Assembly: GCF_006346325.1 (NCBI RefSeq)
Contig: NZ_VDYR01000001.1
Span: forward strand, 868,001-932,000
Origin: Sphingomonas japonica
Lineage (GTDB): Bacteria > Pseudomonadota > Alphaproteobacteria > Sphingomonadales > Sphingomonadaceae
Direction of reading: 5' to 3'
Length of the DNA stretch: 64,000 nucleotides
Shown here: in pieces, positions 48,942 through 62,239 of the stretch
How positions within the stretch are numbered: the stretch's first letter is position 1
Layout of the letters: each line of letters begins with the position of its first letter
Program-made: the position numbers and the translations under genes
Notes under the pieces: model-generated
Seen by the model: the letters and a program-made list of their open reading frames with translations, nothing else
The model's database searches: none
Told to the model about the DNA's origin: nothing

Positions 48942-49502
48942 ATGACCCGTTCGAAATTGCTGGGCACGGCCGCCGCGATTGCCGCGTGTATTGCCGCGCC
49001 AATCGCCGAAGCGCAGACCGGCCAGTGCGTCACCCAGCGCGAGGCGGAGGCGCTGTTCCTCTATGTCGCGCCCGACCTGATCCGGACGACCACCGCGCTG
49101 TGCGGTCCCAGATTGCCGGCGAATGCGTTTCTGCGCACCGGCAACGCTCGCCTCACAGCCAAATATCGTGCCGAGAGCAGCGCTGCCTGGCCCGGTGCGA
49201 AGGCGGCATTGCTCAAGATCGTCGGCCCGGACGCCGGCCAGATGCTCGATTCGCAATTCGCCGGGACGATGGTGTCGACGATCGTCGCGCCGCTGGTGAG
49301 CGGGGCGATCAAGCCTGCGGACTGCCCGGTCGTCGATCGCATTCTTGCTCAGATGGACCCCCTGCCCGCACGCAACACCGCCGCTCTACTCGTGACCTTC
49401 GCGCAACTCGCCGATCGCGAGCGGCGTGCAGGCGATGCGCGGGCGATGCAATTGCCGCTCTGCCCGCTCGACGCACCGCGCTCGGCCTCTCCCACAGGAT
49501 AG
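48942..49502 (+). CDS. Exported hypothetical protein
   Basis: A 186-residue protein with a clear signal peptide (MTRSKLLGTAAAIAACIAAP, cleavage near AEAQ). The mature part is helical, with four cysteines that could form disulfides (one near residue 30, CGPRL, ADCPVV and LPLCPLD). I do not recognise the family. The start at ATG 48942 is chosen because the AAAGGGG sequence is then at a normal distance; the ATG at 48933 would be too close. It lies between ispDF and a CinA-type gene, apparently without functional relation. Confidence 0.65.
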   Translation: MTRSKLLGTAAAIAACIAAPIAEAQTGQCVTQREAEALFLYVAPDLIRTTTALCGPRLPANAFLRTGNARLTAKYRAESSAAWPGAKAALLKIVGPDAGQMLDSQFAGTMVSTIVAPLVSGAIKPADCPVVDRILAQMDPLPARNTAALLVTFAQLADRERRAGDARAMQLPLCPLDAPRSASPTG

Positions 49503-49506
49503 TCAT

Positions 49507-50034
49507 ATGGATACCACCCTCCCCGCCGAGCTCGTGGCCGCCGCGCGGCGCGTCGTCGATGCCAACCGCACCGCCGGGCGCCGCATCGCACTGGCCGAGA
49601 GCTGCACCGGAGGGCTTGTCGCCGCCGCGATTACCGAGATTCCGGGATCGTCCGACGTGTTCGAGGTCGGCTTCGTCACCTATTCCAATGCCGCCAAGCA
49701 GAAGCTGATCGGAGTCGGCAGCGACGTCCTCGAAACCTTCGGATCGGTGTCGGTGGCGTGTGCGTGGCAGATGGCGCAAGGGGTACTTGCCAAGACCGGC
49801 GCGGACGTCGCGGTGGCGATCACCGGTATCGCGGGTCCCGACGGCGGATCGGAAAAGAAGCCGGTCGGGACCGTGGTATTCGCGCGGGCGGAAAAAGGCG
49901 CCGATCCCCGCGACGTGGTCGCCGATTCGCGCCATTTCGACGTCGAAGGGCGCGGCGCAATCCGGCTTCAGGCGGCGCTGTGCGCGCTCGAATTGCTGAT
50001 GCCGGGAGCGCCTGCCTCGGACGAGGAGGCGTAG
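49507..50034 (+). CDS. CinA-family nicotinamide-nucleotide amidase (PncC-like)
   Basis: A 175-residue protein that corresponds to the C-terminal, amidase domain of CinA. Signatures are LAESCTGGLVAAAITEIPG at about residues 22-40, YSNAAKQKLIGV and AITGIAGPDGGS. Such enzymes deamidate nicotinamide mononucleotide in the NAD salvage cycle. The gene overlaps the convergent RatA-like gene by 67 bases. An upstream extension inside the exported protein gene was rejected. Confidence 0.9.
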   Translation: MDTTLPAELVAAARRVVDANRTAGRRIALAESCTGGLVAAAITEIPGSSDVFEVGFVTYSNAAKQKLIGVGSDVLETFGSVSVACAWQMAQGVLAKTGADVAVAITGIAGPDGGSEKKPVGTVVFARAEKGADPRDVVADSRHFDVEGRGAIRLQAALCALELLMPGAPASDEEA

Positions 50035-50456
50035 AGCACCGCAGCGCGCTCTTCGAAGGCGCCAATCATCTTGCGCAGTGCGCGGTCGAACACCTGCCCC
50101 GCCAGCATTTCAAAAACCCGGCTCTTGAAGGCGAAGTCGACGCGGAAATCGACGAGGCAGCCGCCCTTGCCGTCGGGGCGGAACGTCCAGTCATTGTGAA
50201 GATATTTGAGCGGCCCGTCGATGTAGTCGACGCGAATATGGTCCGGCCGCTGCTTCTGGACCTTCGACGTGAAGGTCTCGCGCAACCCCTTGAAGCCGAC
50301 GATCATATCGGCGACCATTTCGGTATCGCTGTTCGAGCGCACTCGGATCGCCGTCACCCACGGCAAAAACTCGGCATAGCGCGCAACGTCGGCGACCATG
50401 TCGAACATCTGTTCGGGGCTGTAGGGCAATTGCCGCGTCTCGCTATGCTTGGGCAT
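49968..50456 (-). CDS. RatA/COQ10-like START-domain protein
   Basis: A 162-residue protein of the polyketide-cyclase/START superfamily. The start HSETRQLPYSPEQMFDMVAD, then YAEFLPWVTA and FKSRVFEMLAGQVFDRAL are typical for the group that includes E. coli RatA and mitochondrial COQ10. In alphaproteobacteria a role in ubiquinone handling is more likely than toxicity. It lies two bases downstream of lipA in the same direction, and its 3' end overlaps the convergent CinA gene. Confidence 0.87.
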   Translation of the reverse strand: MPKHSETRQLPYSPEQMFDMVADVARYAEFLPWVTAIRVRSNSDTEMVADMIVGFKGLRETFTSKVQKQRPDHIRVDYIDGPLKYLHNDWTFRPDGKGGCLVDFRVDFAFKSRVFEMLAGQVFDRALRKMIGAFEERAAVLYASSSEAGAPGISNSSAHSAA

Positions 50457-50458
50457 GG

Positions 50459-51397
50459 TCAGCGCGCCGCGGCCAGCTTCGCCTCGCGATTGGCGCGCAA
50501 CCGCTCGAAATCATCGCCGGCGTGATAGCTCGATCGCGTCAGCGGCGACGAAGCTACCAACAGGAACCCCTTGGCACGCGCGATCGCCGCAAAGGAATCG
50601 AACGCCTGCGGCGTTACGAAATCCTCGACCCGCGCATGGCGCGGAGTGGGCTGGAGATACTGGCCCATTGTCAGAAAATCGATATCGGCGGACCGCATAT
50701 CGTCCATCACTTGATGCACCTCGAGCCGCTGTTCTCCCAGCCCAAGCATGATCCCCGATTTGGTGAAGATCGACGGATCGCGCTTCTTGACACCCTCGAG
50801 CAGCCGCAGCGACGCGTAATAGCGCGCACCGGGGCGGATGGTCGGATAAAGGCGCGGAACGGTTTCGAGATTGTGGTTGTAGACGTCCGGCCGCGCGGCG
50901 ACGATCATGTCGATCGCCGCATCGGCCTTGTTGCGGAAATCAGGAGTGAGGATCTCGATCGTTGTCGCGGGTGCCGCGGCGCGGATCGCCTCGATCACGC
51001 GCACGAATTGCCGGGCGCCGCCGTCGGGCAGATCGTCGCGATCCACCGATGTGATGACGATATGCTTCAATCCCATCTGCACCGCCACTTCGGCGACGTG
51101 CTGCGGCTCGGCGGCATCGACGGCGCGCGGCATGCCGGTCTTGACGTTGCAGAACGCACATGCCCGTGTGCAGGTATCGCCTAGGATCATCACCGTGGCG
51201 TGCTTCTTGGTCCAGCATTCCCCGATATTCGGGCAGGCAGCCTCCTCGCACACCGTCGTCAGGCTCTTTTCGCGCATCAGCCGCTTGGTCTCGGCAAAGC
51301 CGGCGCTGGTCGGCGCCTTCACCCGAATCCAGTCCGGCTTGCGCAGGCGCGCGGACGCAGGCTGGGGCGGATTGGCGAGCGTGGTCACATCGTTCAT
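50459..51397 (-). CDS. lipA: Lipoyl synthase
   Basis: A 312-residue radical SAM enzyme that inserts two sulfurs into octanoyl groups on lipoate-dependent enzymes. Both iron-sulfur sites are visible: [12 protein letters not shown] (auxiliary cluster) and CTRACAFC (radical SAM cluster), plus the C-terminal RSSYHAGDD with the conserved serine. The ATG at 51397 gives the usual length; a further in-frame upstream extension was rejected. It is followed by the RatA-like gene. Confidence 0.97.
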   Translation of the reverse strand: MNDVTTLANPPQPASARLRKPDWIRVKAPTSAGFAETKRLMREKSLTTVCEEAACPNIGECWTKKHATVMILGDTCTRACAFCNVKTGMPRAVDAAEPQHVAEVAVQMGLKHIVITSVDRDDLPDGGARQFVRVIEAIRAAAPATTIEILTPDFRNKADAAIDMIVAARPDVYNHNLETVPRLYPTIRPGARYYASLRLLEGVKKRDPSIFTKSGIMLGLGEQRLEVHQVMDDMRSADIDFLTMGQYLQPTPRHARVEDFVTPQAFDSFAAIARAKGFLLVASSPLTRSSYHAGDDFERLRANREAKLAAAR

Positions 51398-51462
51398 CCC
51401 CGCCAGATAGCGATCCGCGGCCAGGGTTGCCACCCCTTCGAAGCGGTGCGAAAAGCGGCGGC

Positions 51463-52095
51463 ATGACCCCATATTTCAGCGATCTCGTCGGCGGCTATCG
51501 CCGTTTCCGCAGCGAAGGCTATCAGCGCGAACGCGCGCGCTGGGAGGAACTTGCCGCGGGCCAGGCGCCGAGGGTAATGGTGATCGCGTGTTCAGACAGC
51601 CGGGTCGAACCCGCGGAGATTTTCGACACGCGCCCGGGCGAGATTTTCGTCGTGCGCAACGTCGCCAACCTCGTTCCGCCAATCGAACTCGACGGCGGCC
51701 GACATGGCGTCTCCGCTGCACTTGAGTTCGCGGTGACCCAGCTCGAGGTCGAGGAGATCGTGGTGCTCGGTCACGGCAGCTGCGGTGGTGTATCGGCCGC
51801 CCTGTCGCAGAAGTTCAAGGGCGCGGAGCCCGGCCGCGGTGGGTTCATCGCGCATTGGATCGACCTGCTCGACGACGCGCGAGAACGCATCGTCGCCGAG
51901 CATGGCGACGGGGCGGAAGCGGTGCGCCGGATGGAGCACGAAACGGTACGCGTCTCGATCGCCAACCTGCGCACCTTCCCGTGCGTTCAAAAGCGCGAGG
52001 CGGATCGCCGCCTGACGATCCACGGCGCATGGTTTTCCATCGCCGGCGGCGAGTTGCACGTCATGGACGAGGACGGCGCCTTCCGCGCCGCCTAG
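51463..52095 (+). CDS. Beta-class carbonic anhydrase
   Basis: A 210-residue zinc enzyme that interconverts CO2 and bicarbonate. Zinc ligands and the Asp-Arg dyad are present: CSDSR at residues 43-47 and HGSC at 104-107 (Cys43, His104, Cys107, with Asp45 and Arg47). The ATG at 51463 is taken because it gives a standard start ([15 protein letters not shown]); the long frame upstream runs antisense through lipA. It ends four bases before the convergent enolase gene. Confidence 0.93.
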   Translation: MTPYFSDLVGGYRRFRSEGYQRERARWEELAAGQAPRVMVIACSDSRVEPAEIFDTRPGEIFVVRNVANLVPPIELDGGRHGVSAALEFAVTQLEVEEIVVLGHGSCGGVSAALSQKFKGAEPGRGGFIAHWIDLLDDARERIVAEHGDGAEAVRRMEHETVRVSIANLRTFPCVQKREADRRLTIHGAWFSIAGGELHVMDEDGAFRAA

Positions 52096-52098
52096 GCG

Positions 52099-53388
<1,290 letters not shown>

Positions 53389-53470
53389 TTATGGTGGCAC
53401 TGCGGCGCGATCGGTGGTTGGCGGCGCCTCTACCGGCTTCGACGCCGCGGGGCAATTGACGGTGGACGAT

Positions 53471-53495
53471 GGAACCTGCCCCGGTCGCCTGTGTT
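53471..53495 (+). promoter_or_regulatory. EcfG-type general stress promoter
   Basis: GGAAC at 53471-53475 and GTT at 53493-53495 are 17 bases apart, the consensus of the alphaproteobacterial general-stress sigma factor EcfG. The start codon of the DUF883-like gene is 30 bases further on. The match is exact in both conserved boxes. Confidence 0.65.
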
Positions 53496-53524
53496 GTTCG
53501 AGGCGAAGCTAGAAAGGGCAGATC

Positions 53525-54061
53525 ATGGCCGACGAGACCAATTCCACGACGCCGACGGATGCGACCGTCGCCTTCACTCCGGCAACCGACAGCGACGTCG
53601 CGTTCAAGCCGTCCGACACGCTTGAGGCTGCTGCCACGGACGAAACCCTGGCGGGCAAGCGCAGTGCCAAGGACACGATCAAGCAGGAAGCCGCCAAGTT
53701 GCAGACGCAGGCGGCGGACAAGGCGCGATCCTTCGCCGGGGACGGCAAGGCCAAGGCGACGGGAGCGCTCGGCGAGTTCGCGCGGATGATGACCGATGCG
53801 GCCGGCACGGTCGATGAGCGTCTGGGATCGCAGTACGGGAATTATGCCCGGTCGGCGGCAGGGTATGTCTCAGGCTTTGCCGATACGCTCGACAAGAAGG
53901 ATGTCGACGATTTGGTCGCCGACGCTCGGGAATTCGTGCGCAACAGTCCGATGGTCGCAATCGGCACCGCCGCTGCGCTCGGCTTCGTGATCGCCCGGGT
54001 GGTCAAGGCCGGGATCGATGGCGTCGCCGACGCGTCCGAGAATACTCCGCCGCGCGTTTGA
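53525..54061 (+). CDS. DUF883/ElaB-YqjD-like membrane-anchored protein
   Basis: A 178-residue protein: an acidic, threonine- and alanine-rich first 60 residues, a helical region with KDTIKQEAAKLQTQAADKA, and one C-terminal transmembrane segment (VAIGTAAALGFVIARVV). This is the layout of ElaB/YqjD (DUF883) proteins, which are stress-induced and tether ribosomes to the inner membrane in E. coli. It has a good Shine-Dalgarno (AAAGGG) and an EcfG-type promoter upstream. It overlaps the next gene by four bases. Confidence 0.75.
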   Translation: MADETNSTTPTDATVAFTPATDSDVAFKPSDTLEAAATDETLAGKRSAKDTIKQEAAKLQTQAADKARSFAGDGKAKATGALGEFARMMTDAAGTVDERLGSQYGNYARSAAGYVSGFADTLDKKDVDDLVADAREFVRNSPMVAIGTAAALGFVIARVVKAGIDGVADASENTPPRV

Positions 54062-54441
54062 TCGTGAACGTTTCAGGGGGAATGCAAGCGCCGGGTCCCG
54101 ACGCGGACGAGGGAGTAGCAACGCTCGTCACGCGGCTGGTGGCCGAGGCGAAGGACTACGGCCGTGCCGAGATGGCCTATGTGCAGGCGATTGCGCGCGA
54201 ACGGACCGGCGACGCCGCCCATGGCGTCGGCCTTCTCGCCGCGGCAACGTTTCTCGGTCTGGCTACGCTTACGACGATGCTGGTGGGACTGGTGCTGATG
54301 CTGACGCCGGCGATCGGTGCAGCCGGGGCGACGACGGTCGTCGTGTTTGGCGCTGGGCTTATCACCGCGCTCCTTGGCAAGATCGGCATCGACAGGATGC
54401 GGCACGCCGCGCGCAAGTCCGACCCGGGACCGCCGTCATGA
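54058..54441 (+). CDS. Holin-X-like membrane protein (DUF1469 type)
   Basis: A 127-residue protein with a helical N-terminal region (TLVTRLVAEAKDYGRAEM) and two transmembrane segments (AATFLGLATLTTMLVGLVLML and AGATTVVVFGAGLITALLG; strings trimmed). This pattern is that of the phage-holin-superfamily/DUF1469 proteins, which are chromosomal and not lysis proteins. The start is uncertain: TTG 54058 overlaps the stop before it, while ATG 54082 has a G-rich tract too close. It is part of a coupled stress cluster. Confidence 0.75.
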   Translation: MIVNVSGGMQAPGPDADEGVATLVTRLVAEAKDYGRAEMAYVQAIARERTGDAAHGVGLLAAATFLGLATLTTMLVGLVLMLTPAIGAAGATTVVVFGAGLITALLGKIGIDRMRHAARKSDPGPPS

Positions 54442-54713
54442 CGCCGACGGAAGCCCGCATGCAGCGCGATGCAGCTCGGATGCGGCTGCGCGAAACGGCC
54501 GCTACGGTCGGCAGGCGCCTGAATCCGCGCTCGATGGCGCAGGACGCCGTCGAGGGTGTCCGCGACAAGGCGGTCGCGGTGGCGGGCGATGCGGCAGACG
54601 AGGTCCGGCGGCGTCCGGCGATGGCGGTAGCGGGCATCTCGCTTCTCCTCGCGTTCATTGCCCGCCGTCGCATCAGGCGTCGGCGAGCCCTCGAGGAAAA
54701 TGAAACCGGGTAG
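54438..54713 (+). CDS. DUF3618 protein
   Basis: A 91-residue protein. The first 40 residues (ARMQRDAARMRLRETAATV, then GRRLNPRSMAQDAVEGV) are the recognisable DUF3618 pattern. One transmembrane segment follows (AMAVAGISLLLAFIA), then a basic tail (RRRIRRRRALEE). These proteins accompany DUF883- and holin-X-like genes in Sphingomonads and probably form an envelope complex. The ATG overlaps the preceding stop. Confidence 0.8.
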   Translation: MTPTEARMQRDAARMRLRETAATVGRRLNPRSMAQDAVEGVRDKAVAVAGDAADEVRRRPAMAVAGISLLLAFIARRRIRRRRALEENETG

Positions 54714-54726
54714 GCCTTGGACGGTT
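54702..54726 (+). promoter_or_regulatory. Second EcfG-like promoter (one mismatch)
   Basis: GAAAC at 54702-54706 and GTT at 54724-54726, 17 bases apart, resemble the EcfG consensus with one mismatch in the first box. The following gene starts at 54768. It is weaker than the element before the cluster. Confidence 0.4.
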
Positions 54727-54767
54727 ATCCACTCGATCGGGCCATGCGCCCCAGGAAAGGAAATGTG

Positions 54768-55229
54768 ATGAGCAACGCCAGCGACCGGACCGCCGCCAAT
54801 GATCGAGACCGCCGCGGCTCGATCCTCGACAAGACGCGCAACAGCGCTGCCCAGGCGGTCGACAAGACCCGCGATACCGCGACTCATGCCGCTGAGGTCA
54901 CTCGCGACGGCGCGCGCGACGCTGCGACCAAAACCGCCGAAGCGATCGAGAATAATCCGGTCGTCGCGTTGGTCGGCGGCATCGCGGTCGGCGCTGCGCT
55001 GGGCGCTTTGCTCCCCAAGACGTCGATCGAGCGGCAGCATCTCGCGCCGCTGGGCAAGCGCATCACCGAGAGCGCAGCCGCTGCCGCGCGGGCAGCGCGC
55101 GACGCGGGTCGCGACGAACTCGGCGCTCTGGCGCCGGACAAGGACATGGCTAAAGCGAAAGCCTCGTCGTTCCTGGAAACCGTGGCGGCAGCGGCGAAGG
55201 ATTCTGCCAAGGCCACGGCCAAGGCCTGA
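54768..55229 (+). CDS. Stress-cluster membrane protein with glycine-zipper segment
   Basis: A 153-residue protein: alanine/threonine-rich helical repeats (TRNSAAQAVDKTRDTAT, HAAEVTRDGARDAAT) at 20-60, a glycine-zipper hydrophobic segment (VVALVGGIAVGAALGALLP) at 65-83 and another alanine-rich helix to the end. The repeat pattern resembles LEA-like and DUF883-like proteins. It has a good ribosome site (AAAGGAAA) and may have its own EcfG-like promoter. I place it in the same functional cluster as the three genes before. Confidence 0.7.
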   Translation: MSNASDRTAANDRDRRGSILDKTRNSAAQAVDKTRDTATHAAEVTRDGARDAATKTAEAIENNPVVALVGGIAVGAALGALLPKTSIERQHLAPLGKRITESAAAAARAARDAGRDELGALAPDKDMAKAKASSFLETVAAAAKDSAKATAKA

Positions 55230-55252
55230 TTGCCGACCCCGATGGGGTTGAG

Positions 55253-55287
55253 AAACGCGCCCCGGCCGCTATGCGGCTGGGGCGTTT
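55253..55287 (+). terminator. Hairpin after the stress cluster
   Basis: Nearly complementary arms (AAACGC...CCGGCCGC with GCGGCTGG...GCGTTT) form a long GC-rich hairpin with a three- to four-base loop and A/T ends. The T-run is short (three), so it may be a terminator that works in both directions or needs Rho. Confidence 0.55.
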
Positions 55288-55308
55288 CATGATCCCCGGG
55301 AGTTACCA

Positions 55309-55527
55309 GTGAGCAAGCTGCACCTCGTCTTTGGCGGCCGCGTGGCCGATCCGCGGACGCTCGATTTCACCGACCTCGCCTCGCTCGACATCGTCGGGCT
55401 GTTTCCCGACTATGCCAGCGCCGAAAAGGCCTGGCGCGGCGCGGCCCAGCGCACCGTCGATGACGCCGAGATGAAGTATGTCGTCGTCCACCTTCACCGA
55501 CTGCTCGAACCACCATTGGAAGGGTGA
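55309..55527 (+). CDS. DUF4170 protein
   Basis: A 72-residue protein started at GTG 55309 behind a GGGAG site. The sequence KLHLVFGGRVADPRTLDF, then VGLFPDYASAEKAWRGAAQ and YVVVHLHRLLEP matches DUF4170, a small family of alphaproteobacteria, function unknown. It is followed in four bases by the convergent rhomboid gene. Confidence 0.85.
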   Translation: MSKLHLVFGGRVADPRTLDFTDLASLDIVGLFPDYASAEKAWRGAAQRTVDDAEMKYVVVHLHRLLEPPLEG

Positions 55528-55530
55528 AGG

Positions 55531-56169
55531 TCAGGCGGTGCGCCAATGCGCCGCGAGCAGCGGTCGCGCGAGCAGGATGCCGGCGATGAAACCGCCGATA
55601 TGTGCAACGCCCGCGATCGGCATGCCCGATCCGCTGGTGACGAGTTGCAGGATGATGTTGATCGCCGCCCATGCGACGATAAGCCAAATCGCATGCAGGA
55701 ACCCGGCCGAAAACGGTCCGATCGCCTTGGTGCGGCTCTTAGCGAACAGTAATGAATATGCGCCGATGAGCGCCGATACCGCGCCGCTTGCCCCGATCAG
55801 CGGCGAATGGCTTCCCGGATCGACCAGCCAATGCGCCGCCGCCGCCGCATAGGCGCCGACGACATACAGGATCATGATACCACGCGGCCCGATCGGGCGC
55901 TCGATTGCGTTGCCGGCAAAGACCAGCATCAGCAGGTTCGACCCCAAGTGCAACACGCTGCCGTGGATCAGCGTCGCGCTGAGCGGCGTCAGCCATACCG
56001 GCAGTGTGCCGTCGGTGAGCATGTACGGCGGCGTCCCCGCCACCCGTATCGAAATGAAACCGCCCGCGAACGCAGCCCAGTCCAGCCGTGCCAGCCAGAA
56101 CAACAGCAGCGATGCCGCCGCGATGCCGCCCGCCAGCGCAAGCGTGACCGGCGCGCGCAGCGACCGCAT
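55531..56169 (-). CDS. Rhomboid-family intramembrane serine protease
   Basis: A 212-residue polytopic membrane protease with about six helices. The catalytic serine is in GASGAVSALIGAY and the catalytic histidine in GVAHIGGFIAG; HGSVLHLGSNLLML is the upstream family motif. It cuts transmembrane segments of unknown substrates. It is followed upstream by greA; the two genes are separated by five bases, so they may share a transcript. Confidence 0.92.
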   Translation of the reverse strand: MRSLRAPVTLALAGGIAAASLLLFWLARLDWAAFAGGFISIRVAGTPPYMLTDGTLPVWLTPLSATLIHGSVLHLGSNLLMLVFAGNAIERPIGPRGIMILYVVGAYAAAAAHWLVDPGSHSPLIGASGAVSALIGAYSLLFAKSRTKAIGPFSAGFLHAIWLIVAWAAINIILQLVTSGSGMPIAGVAHIGGFIAGILLARPLLAAHWRTA

Positions 56170-56174
56170 CGCGA

Positions 56175-56651
56175 TCAGATGAACTCGATCTTCGACACCA
56201 CGTAGTAGCGATCGCCCGACGGTACCGTGACCTCGACCTCGTCATCGACCTTGCGCCCGATCAGCGCGCGGCCAAGCGGCGAGTTGTACGAGATGCGGCC
56301 GGTCTTGGCGTCGGCCTCGGTCTGACCGACGATCTGGTACTTGATCGGCTTGTCGTCCTCGTCGAGCAACGTCACCGTCGCACCGAACACGATCTTGTCG
56401 CCCGACAGATCCTTGGGATCGATGATCTGCGCGCGGCTCAGCTTGTCTTCGATGTCGCCGATCGATGCCTCGATCTGCCCCTGACGCTCCTTGGCGGCAT
56501 GATATTCGGCATTTTCGGACAGGTCGCCATGCGCGCGCGCTTCCTCGATGGCGTCGACGATGGTCGGACGCTCGATCTTCAACCGCTTGAGTTCGGCAGT
56601 CAGCGTTTCATAGCCTTCCGCCAGCATCGGCATTTTCTCTACCGTCGCCAT
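56175..56651 (-). CDS. greA: Transcription elongation factor GreA
   Basis: A 158-residue factor that makes RNA polymerase cleave backtracked transcripts. It has the usual coiled coil ([30 protein letters not shown]) with the acidic tip, and the globular C-terminal domain ([35 protein letters not shown]). Length is exactly typical. The ATG at 56651 is taken; the frame runs further but without support. It lies 80 bases after carB in the same direction. Confidence 0.97.
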   Translation of the reverse strand: MATVEKMPMLAEGYETLTAELKRLKIERPTIVDAIEEARAHGDLSENAEYHAAKERQGQIEASIGDIEDKLSRAQIIDPKDLSGDKIVFGATVTLLDEDDKPIKYQIVGQTEADAKTGRISYNSPLGRALIGRKVDDEVEVTVPSGDRYYVVSKIEFI

Positions 56652-56731
56652 ACGCCCAGTCCCTTGTCCAATAACCCCTTTTCGCGCAGCCCGTGGGGAC
56701 CGCCCGCACATCGACACCGATTTGGGGGTAC

Positions 56732-60054
<3,323 letters not shown>

Positions 60055-60055
<1 letters not shown>

Positions 60056-60444
60056 TATTCGGCACTCTCAATGTAGAGGCGAACGTAAGGCGGACGGACA
60101 AATTGCGTTAGGCAATTAAAGCTCTTGGCAGACAGCTGATCCGGGTCGAATCGAATCCAAGTTGTTACGTCCACGTCCGTAGTGTCCATGTTATCAGTTA
60201 AGGTCCAAGCGGGTATCTCGCAGCGCGCTGCTATCTGGCTCACGTATTCTCCGGTGCTTCTTGCCTTGGGGGCAGGATTTGTCACGCCGGTATCTGGCCA
60301 CCTGTCCCAGCCGGTGTTCAATCGATAGTCCAGCACCATCATTTCCGATGGGCGACGAGCTTCATTTACGGCCCAAGCCGCAAGAAAGAATGCCGCACTA
60401 GTAGCAACCCCGGCGGCGAAAGCCCTGAGCCCTGAGTGGCTCAA
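60055..60444 (-). CDS. Unknown exported or membrane-anchored protein between carA and carB
   Basis: A 129-residue protein of unknown family. It has one N-terminal hydrophobic segment ([18 protein letters not shown]), so it is membrane-anchored or exported, and a 95-residue polar part with two cysteines. Start TTG 60444 overlaps the carA stop (TTGA) and its TAA overlaps the carB ATG, so the three genes are translationally coupled. Its codon use looks less GC-biased than its neighbours, which hints at recent arrival. A link with carbamoyl-phosphate synthase cannot be claimed. Confidence 0.65.
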
Positions 60445-61616
60445 CCCAACATTCCCACAAACCGCTCGAACAAATAAAAACTATCCTGCGGTCCCGGACT
60501 TGCCTCTGGATGATACTGCACCCCGAACGCTGGTCGGTCGGTCAACTCGAACCCGGCATTGCTCCCGTCGAACAGCGACACATGGGTCTCGCGCGCGGTT
60601 TCGGGTAGCGTCTCCGTCACCACCGCGAAGCCGTGATTCATGCTGGTGATCTCGACCACGCCGTCGGCCAGCCGCTTGACCGGATGGTTCGCGCCGCGAT
60701 GGCCCTGGTGCATCTTGGTGGTCTTCGCCCCCACCGCCAGCCCGAGCAGCTGGTGGCCGAGGCAGATGCCGAACATTGGCAGTTTGTCGTCGAGCAGGCG
60801 GCGGATGACGGGGACGGCGTATTCGCCGGTTGCGGCGGGGTCGCCGGGGCCGTTCGACAGGAACACGCCGTCGGGCTCGAGCGCCATCACCTCGTCATAG
60901 GTCGCGGTGGCAGGGAGGACCGACACGCGCGCGCCTGCCGCGACTAGGTTGCGGAAGATGTTGCGTTTGGAGCCGTAGTCGATCGCGACGACGTGGGGAT
61001 GTTGAGAGTCCGTAGTCTTACCATCAGACGACACCGCATAGCCTGCGCCAAGCGTCCACAGACCGCCTTCCCAGCCATGGTGCATTTCGCACGACACCGA
61101 CTTGGCAAGGTCCATCCCCTCCAGCCCCGGCCAGCCGCGCGCCATCGCCAGCAGCGCGTCAACGTCGAGTTCACCCTTGGCCGAATGCGCGATCACCGCA
61201 TTGGGCGCGCCCTGCCCCCGGATCCGCCGCGTCAGCGCCCGCGTATCGACCCCGGCCAGCCCGATCCGCCGGTGCGCCGTCATCCACTCGTCCAGCCGCT
61301 CGACCGATCGGAAATTCGATGGTTCGGTCACATCCTCACGCACGATGATGCCCAGCGCGTGGGGGTCGTCGGCCTCAATATCCTCGGCATTGGTCCCGAC
61401 ATTGCCGATATGCGGAAAGGTAAAGGTGATGATCTGCCCGGCATAGCTGGGGTCGGTCATCACTTCCTGATATCCGGTCATCGCGGTGTTGAAGCACACC
61501 TCGCCGACCGCCGCCCCTTCCGCGCCGAAGCCGCGGCCCCAAACGACTTCGCCCGATGCCAATACCAGCACCCCCGTCGCACCTTCGGGCATGGGCATGG
61601 GTTTGGCGTCGGCCAT
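60441..61616 (-). CDS. carA: Carbamoyl-phosphate synthase small (glutaminase) subunit
   Basis: A 391-residue glutamine amidotransferase subunit that supplies ammonia to CarB. The N-terminal half shows GVLVLASGEVVWGRGFG and FNTAMTGYQEVMTDPSY. The class I amidotransferase has GICLGHQLLGLAVG with the nucleophilic cysteine, and the His-Glu pair near QYHPEASPGPQD. The ATG at 61616 is preferred to GTG 61628. The gap to the divergent yqeY (61,617-61,758) holds promoter space for both but no clear element. Confidence 0.97.
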   Translation of the reverse strand: MADAKPMPMPEGATGVLVLASGEVVWGRGFGAEGAAVGEVCFNTAMTGYQEVMTDPSYAGQIITFTFPHIGNVGTNAEDIEADDPHALGIIVREDVTEPSNFRSVERLDEWMTAHRRIGLAGVDTRALTRRIRGQGAPNAVIAHSAKGELDVDALLAMARGWPGLEGMDLAKSVSCEMHHGWEGGLWTLGAGYAVSSDGKTTDSQHPHVVAIDYGSKRNIFRNLVAAGARVSVLPATATYDEVMALEPDGVFLSNGPGDPAATGEYAVPVIRRLLDDKLPMFGICLGHQLLGLAVGAKTTKMHQGHRGANHPVKRLADGVVEITSMNHGFAVVTETLPETARETHVSLFDGSNAGFELTDRPAFGVQYHPEASPGPQDSFYLFERFVGMLG

Positions 61617-61758
61617 GAGGGCGGGCACTCCGAAAGCGGGTCAGCAATGTCGCTAAGGGTCGGCGGCTAGACCCCCTTCCCCGCGCCGTCAACCGGGTGA
61701 CGGCGGGCGCGCGCTCAGCTACGCTTGCCGTTTCCGATTTCGAACGAGAGAGCTCCGC

Positions 61759-62214
61759 ATGATTCGCGACGATATCAAGGCTGCCCTGATCACCGCGATG
61801 AAGGGCGGCGACAAGGCCACCACCGGCACGATCCGCCTGATCCAGTCGGCGATCAAGAACCGCGATATCGAGGGGCGAACCCAGGCGGCCGTCACCGACG
61901 ACGACGCCCTGGTGGTCGAGGTGCTGCAAAAGATGGTCAAGCAGCGCCGCGAATCGATCGAGATGTACGAGAAAGGCAACCGCCCCGAACTCGCCGCAGC
62001 CGAAGCGGGCGAAGTCGCGGTGATCGAACGCTTTCTCCCCGCACAGATGGACGACGCGCAGACCGCGGCGGCGATCGAGGCGATCAAGGCCGACCTCGGC
62101 GCGACCGGCATGAAGGACATGGGCCGCGTGATGGCCGAACTGAAGGCGCGGCACGGCAGCACGCTCGACATGAGCAAGGCAAGCAGCGCGGTGAAGGCGG
62201 CGCTGGCGGGGTAG
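61759..62214 (+). CDS. GatB/YqeY domain protein
   Basis: A 151-residue protein of the YqeY family, related to the C-terminal domain of GatB. Patterns are IRDDIKAALITAMKGGDKA, TIRLIQSAIKNRDIE, LVVEVLQKMVKQRRESIE and LPAQMDDAQ. YqeY proteins are helical and may be tRNA-associated; function is not established. It commonly precedes dnaG in alphaproteobacteria, as here. Confidence 0.93.
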   Translation: MIRDDIKAALITAMKGGDKATTGTIRLIQSAIKNRDIEGRTQAAVTDDDALVVEVLQKMVKQRRESIEMYEKGNRPELAAAEAGEVAVIERFLPAQMDDAQTAAAIEAIKADLGATGMKDMGRVMAELKARHGSTLDMSKASSAVKAALAG

Positions 62215-62239
62215 GCCAATCGAAGGGATACGCCCTCCC

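Noticed and set aside
49968..50456. RatA toxin of a toxin-antitoxin pair
   Set aside because: Sequence family fits, but chromosomal alphaproteobacterial members are ubiquinone-related START proteins and no antitoxin partner lies beside it.
54058..54441. Phage holin (second prophage remnant)
   Set aside because: The holin-X/DUF1469 family is chromosomal, and neighbours are DUF883- and DUF3618-type stress genes, not phage genes.
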